64,000 nucleotides of DNA, from the NCBI RefSeq assembly GCF_000002865.3, contig NW_001865046.1, positions 331,492 through 395,491 of the forward strand. Reading direction: 5' to 3'. How positions within the stretch are numbered: the first letter of the stretch is position 1; every line of letters starts with the position of its first letter. The DNA is from Monosiga brevicollis MX1 (taxonomy: Eukaryota; Opisthokonta; Choanoflagellata; Craspedida; Salpingoecidae). A model generated the notes under the pieces. That model was not told where the DNA came from, made no database searches, and was given only the letters and a program-made list of their open reading frames with translations. Both the position numbers and the translations under genes were made by a program. This document shows, piece after piece, positions 59,526 to 64,000 of this stretch.

Positions 59526-59770
59526 CCTGGCGTTGATGATGTCGAAGCAATGGGCAATGTCCAAGGAGCCGTGCTCTACTTCCCAACGGAAGAGCAAGAG
59601 CGCGGCTTTGCCCAAGCAGAGCCGGACGCAAGTACCACCACCAGCAGCAGCAGCAGCACCACCAGCAGAAGAAGAAGAAGAAGAAGAAGAAGAAGAGGGA
59701 CGATGTGCCGATCAAATGAAAAAAACAAAAATACATCCAGAGATAAAGAGCAAAGACACAACTACCACAT

Positions 59771-59803
<33 letters not shown>

Positions 59804-60660
59804 GATAACTTGGAGGATTCACATGTCAGGGGCATAATTTTTGCTGATGATTTGAGCATACGACTGCTTANNNNNNNNNNNNNNNNNNNNNNNNNNNNNN
59901 NNNNNNNNNNNNNNNNNNNNNNNNNNNNNNNNNNNNNNNNNNNNNNNNNNNNNNNNNNNNNNNNNNNNNNNNNNNNNNNNNNNNNNNNNNNNNNNNNNNN
60001 NNNNNNNNNNNNNNNNNNNNNNNNNNNNNNNNNNNNNNNNNNNNNNNNNNNNNNNNNNNNNNNNNNNNNNNNNNNNNNNNNNNNNNNNNNNNNNNNNNNN
60101 NNNNNNNNNNNNNNNNNNNNNNNNNNNNNNNNNNNNNNNNNNNNNNNNNNNNNNNNNNNNNNNNNNNNNNNNNNNNNNNNNNNNNNNNNNNNNNNNNNNN
60201 NNNNNNNNNNNNNNNNNNNNNNNNNNNNNNNNNNNNNNNNNNNNNNNNNNNNNNNNNNNNNNNNNNNNNNNNNNNNNNNNNNNNNNNNNNNNNNNNNNNN
60301 NNNNNNNNNNNNNNNNNNNNNNNNNNNNNNNNNNNNNNNNNNNNNNNNNNNNNNNNNNNNNNNNNNNNNNNNNNNNNNNNNNNNNNNNNNNNNNNNNNNN
60401 NNNNNNNNNNNNNNNNNNNNNNNNNNNNNNNNNNNNNNNNNNNNNNNNNNNNNNNNNGGGGGGGGGGGGGGGGGGGTGAATGGCAGCGGGGGGTAGCGGA
60501 TCGCGTGGTCTTTGGCTGGGTTGGGCTATCGTGTTGATGGGACAAGAGGCGGAGGGGCAGGGGTTGGTGCCTCGGTTTGACATTGACAGCCTATCTCGCT
60601 CTCTCACCTTGGCTTTCGCATCAGATCAAGTACCGCAGGCATTTGCCAGGAAGCAGTGCC
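59526..60660. promoter_or_regulatory. Divergent promoter region transporter / FHIP gene with large gap
   Basis: It holds (AGC)n-(AGA)n at about 59640-59697, (GA)n at 59772-59796, the 587-base gap and a poly(G) run after it. Open frames spanning the gap are meaningless. Confidence 0.6.
59871..60457. other. Assembly gap (587 N) followed by a poly(G) run
   Basis: The Ns are followed by a G homopolymer at 60458-60476. A short gene could lie hidden, but the flanks give no sign of one. Confidence 0.97.
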
Positions 60661-63600
60661 ATGGCTGGCCTCATGTCGCGGCTGCGCGCGGCGCGCGGTG
60701 GGGATGGCCCGTCCGGGGCTCAGCTGCACTCCGAAGCCGGTCGAGCGGCGCTCTTTGACACGGCCCTGAGCAAGCTCTACAAAACCATCGACCAGGTGCG
60801 TGAGGCATTGCGTCTCATCGTGCTCCTCCAGAATTTCGCGGCGCGGGTACACGCACGCCACGGCGCTACCTTTGCGGCGGACTCGGCTTGATCTGCCCCG
60901 TGTGTCACCAAAGCCTGCGCTCATGATATCTTTTCCTCCGGCTTGTTTCGTGCAGATGCAAACCAAGCGTGTCCACCTGTTCAACCCAATCAAGACGGCC
61001 GAGGAGCAGCTGCAACAAATCTATCTTGTCCTTGAAGCCGAGGAGGCCAGCATCCACGATGGCATGACGGGCGCCTGCCTGCAATACCTGCTCACCTCAC
61101 AGCGCTTGCACAACATTGCCAAGGGTTTGCTTGGAGACCAACCCCTGGGCGCACGCCTCGTCTGGCTTAGCTTCATACTCCAAGTGCTCAGTCACTTGAA
61201 ACACCCTCTGCTTATCCACGCCGAGGTCCTCGAAGCCCTGAACAGCACCATCAAGGTCCTACGCCGTGATCAGCGTCGCTTGGCCCTGGCCGAAGCCAAC
61301 ATTTATATGCAACTCTTGCTGCGCCTTACCGAGTACCTGGAACGCAATCCTTCATGTCTCCCCCTTTTTCTGGAGGAAAAGCCCCAGCCGGCATTCCCCC
61401 TCCTTGCCGCGCTCATGCCCTTTGTTCAGCATCATACCGACGAAGGCAAGCTTGCTCGTAAAGCTGTCGTGACTTGCTGCCAACTGGCCAATCACAGTCA
61501 ACAGCTTGAGCAGTTCCTCCTGCGCCATGAGATCTTCGCCGCAGAAGTCGCCGGCGCCCTCGCCGGCGCTTATTCCAATCTCCCCATGTCCCTGCCTGCG
61601 CGGAGTCGGAAGGCCCTGAAGGCCTGGGCCTACGGTGCCAAGGCCTTTTCGCACCGTGTGCCCCGCGCCGCGCACTACTTTAACGCCCTCACCTTTTGTG
61701 GTCAGGTTGTGCGTGCCGTGCCCTCCTCCGTGCGTGGCCTCATTCTCGACCAAGTCTACCACGGCTTTATGCTCAGCGTCTTACTCCCCTCGCTACACCA
61801 CCGCGCACCAGAAGAGGCGGTGGCCGCCATGAACTACTTGCGCATCAGTCTCAGCAGAACACGTAATACTCCCTTGCAGGGAGCCTTTCTTCGCTTGTTA
61901 CTGGCTAGCCAATTTGAAGGCTGCTGGACTTTGGACCGACTGGTCGAGCGCCTCGAAACTCTTGGCGAACAGAGCCTCACGGCCCTCAGTCTCTTCCAGG
62001 CTCTAATCCGCCTACACAATGAGGACGTCCTCCTTCGCCTGTGCCTACGCTTTGTTCACCGCCCTCTCGCACGCGCCGCTGCCGCCGCCTCTCGCCCGCC
62101 ATACCCGGGCACCCTCATGCCGGCTGACTCGGGCTGCAACAGCGAGCCCGAGTCCGACATCGGCACTGGCACTAGCACGAACACGGGCGCTGCCAATCAC
62201 ACTGGCGCTGGCACCGACACAAGCACCAGCGTACATGCCGACAAATCCAACCGCGTTCAACTGCAAGGTGGCACGCATCCAAACGGGTCTTCAGACGTGT
62301 CTGCTTTTGCGCTGCACAACGCACTCGAGATGAGGGCTGGGCGCAAGCTGTTACAACTCGTGCCTGCACAAACAGCCATCTCACCCTCGGAACGAACTTT
62401 TGAAGGCTATCTGCATGCAGCGTCTCAAGGCGTGGATGCTGCCTGTGCAGCTTGTGCGACCTGGCGCCTCAGCTACCTTCAGCTTCGTCCCCACCAATGG
62501 CTCGGAAAGGAAGATTTGGATATCGATGCAGCCACCGTCAATGATAATGCTTCGGCCGTCTCTCGATGTGAGAGCGAGGGTCTTTTTCTGGCGACCTTGA
62601 GTCGCCTGACTCGGCGCATGCTAGAGCACAACCTGGCAGTACGTTTCAAGTGTCAAAATATGTTTCAGCGATTCTGTGTGCTGGGCTCTCTCTGCTCCCA
62701 CCTCTGCCCCCTCGCGCTCGCGGTAGTCGTTCATCCCACTTTTTCATGGCTTTGCCAACATTTGGGCATCCCACCTCGATTGGCCTCTCACCTCATCTCC
62801 TTTTTTTTTTTCTTGTCGTCCGTGCCCTCCACATCGTCGTTCTGGGTCCATGTCGTTCCTAGACAAATCTTCTTCTTTCCAGCATCGTGTCCATGCTTGC
62901 ATCCTTGCCCGTACCAGCGCTTCGCAATTATCTTTTGGATCTCAACTCGCCCTCGATCGAGGGTATCTCGTTCGTTGAGCAGCTGCACGCCTTGCGTGAA
63001 GATTGCCTGCGACTCTTGGCCGAGGATGAGGGGCTCGAGGCCAATCTTCACGCCTATCGCGCTGGTGCCGAGGGGTATTCTCGGCCCAAGCACAGGGTCA
63101 AGGCCCCTTCAACAACAGCACCGGCTTCACCCGCTCGTGGACCTCTAGCCACGTTCCACTCTTCTCGTCGTAGTCGCGATCGAGCGGCATCCATCGTCGC
63201 CCTTCCACCTCATAGTGCTGCCAATGAACCTGGCGGCGTCAGTACAAGTGCACCGACGCCAGCCAGCCGAGCCTCAGACGCCGATGGTGCTTCGAGGAGA
63301 GACGCTCGTCCAGAAGAACCGACAATCGACGACGAGGCTGCCACCACTTCCAACGGCGGTTTTGATGACGGTACCTCCGAGCAAGATAGCGATTCGGTCT
63401 GCAGCAGCTATTCAGGATCATCCTCGCATCGAGCAAGCGCCGTCTCTGCTTCTCACCCGAGCACACGCCTCACTGCCGCTGCGCTTGCCACTCTGGATCA
63501 AGAGCGCCCACCGCTCCCCAGCCCAGCACTTGGGGCCACCACGGACACGGCGCCCAGCGTTAGTGCAGTTGGGGACGAGATCAAGGACAGCAAGCGCCGT

Positions 63601-63687
63601 GCGCTCAAAGTCTTGATCGTGCAAGAGTTTGTGAAGGAGCTGGCTGCTTGTGCCATGGAACAAAGCTTGTTGGCTGTGGCCATGTAG
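60661..63687 (+). CDS. FHF complex subunit HOOK-interacting protein (FHIP/FAM160, RAI16-like)
   Basis: Three exons (60661-60795, 60956-62649, 62883-63687) join in phase to 877 residues. The N-terminal half is an alpha-helical RAI16-like repeat region: [80 protein letters not shown] Thr/Gly/Ala-rich low-complexity stretch lies at 62140-62290. The C-terminal family segment spans the last intron ([20 protein letters not shown], then [11 protein letters not shown]). A Ser-rich linker leads to the closing helix [20 protein letters not shown], as in FAM160 proteins. FHIP proteins join FTS and HOOK to link early endosomes to dynein. The donor at 62650 was chosen because it restores both frame and homology. 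The fine subtype (FHIP1 or FHIP2) is open. Confidence 0.82.
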
Positions 63688-64000
63688 TTTGTATTTATGA
63701 CGTCCGGGTCAAGCAAAGTTGCCTCTTCAATTTTTTAATTAACACGTAAACTTTCATCTCACGCTCAGCCTGGGCCTATGTTGGCCAAACTTCATCTTGT
63801 CAGGAAGCACTCAGTGCCTTGTTGCTCTTAGCATTGGATATTTGTCCCGCTCTCAGACACGCTCACCTTTACATCAGGTGCCGATTGAGGACGACTGGCT
63901 TTTACGCAGTCTTGGCCAGAACCGACTCCGCCTCTGCGTGACAATCCAGGGCGAGAGGACAAACGCTCTTCTCTGCGCTGGCTTGTAGCGGGAGTGGCAC
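63688..64000. other. Region 3' of the FHIP gene
   Basis: A plus-strand open frame at 63797-63988 ends in a stop. It has a possible acceptor (ATCAG) near 63879 before VPIEDDWLLRSLGQNRLRL. It may be the last exon of a small gene or chance. I cannot assign it. Confidence 0.25.

Noticed and set aside
59810-60607. Open frames of more than 200 codons on both strands across the large gap
   Set aside because: They consist of Ns and cannot be read.

Overview
The window is eukaryotic nuclear DNA. Genes are dense, sit on both strands and are broken by many short GT-AG introns (about 50-300 bp). The sequence is moderately GC-rich and has many microsatellites. The protein set fits a unicellular relative of animals, and I would guess a choanoflagellate of the Monosiga/Salpingoeca type. 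The reasons are an ADAM-type metalloprotease, a Churchill protein, an exostosin-family GT64 enzyme, a LamG-bearing multi-pass receptor-like protein with tyrosine motifs in its tail, and a cilium gene (CFAP61). That assignment is inference. Two runs of N (32738-32787 and 59871-60457) are assembly gaps.

Layout. 1-5 kb: a cysteine-rich secreted or receptor protein (minus), BOLA3 (plus), CHURC1 (minus). 5-7.3 kb: GT64 exostosin-like enzyme (plus). 7.4-10.6 kb: RBBP5 (minus). 11.4-16.4 kb: CFAP61 (minus). 17.2-21.7 kb: LamG multi-pass protein (plus). 22-24.7 kb: GatA/QRSL1 amidase (minus). 25.7-28.2 kb: class V aminotransferase (plus). 28.8-32.4 kb: ADAM-like protease with a Ser/Thr-repeat linker and a cysteine-containing C-terminal module (minus). 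33.3-35.2 kb: TOM40 (plus). 36-37 kb: TYSND1-like peroxisomal protease ending in SKL (plus). 37.4-38.6 kb: UBE2G1 (minus). 39.4-44.5 kb: an eEF2 paralogue (plus). 46-47.6 kb: NmrA-like protein (plus). 49.4-51.2 kb: bZIP factor (plus). 51.9-52.6 kb: EMC5/MMGT1 (minus). 53.2-57.1 kb: RUN-FYVE protein (plus). 57.5-59.5 kb: AAAP amino-acid transporter (minus). 60.7-63.7 kb: FHIP/RAI16-like protein (plus).

The genes do not form one pathway. Several serve organelles: BOLA3, QRSL1 and TOM40 in mitochondria, TYSND1 in peroxisomes, EMC5 in the ER, and FHIP and RUN-FYVE on endosomes. Many neighbours are divergent pairs sharing short promoters of 0.4-1 kb.

The most unusual locus is the eEF2 paralogue at 39439-44451. 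I could join 18 exons with every intron phase consistent, giving about 1003 residues. Between switch I and the G3 motif of its GTPase domain it carries about 185 extra residues that read as an RRM followed by a double-stranded-RNA-binding motif, and its diphthamide loop is degenerate. I know of no described factor with this architecture. Next in interest are the ADAM-like protease with its repeat-encoded linker and the LamG multi-pass protein.
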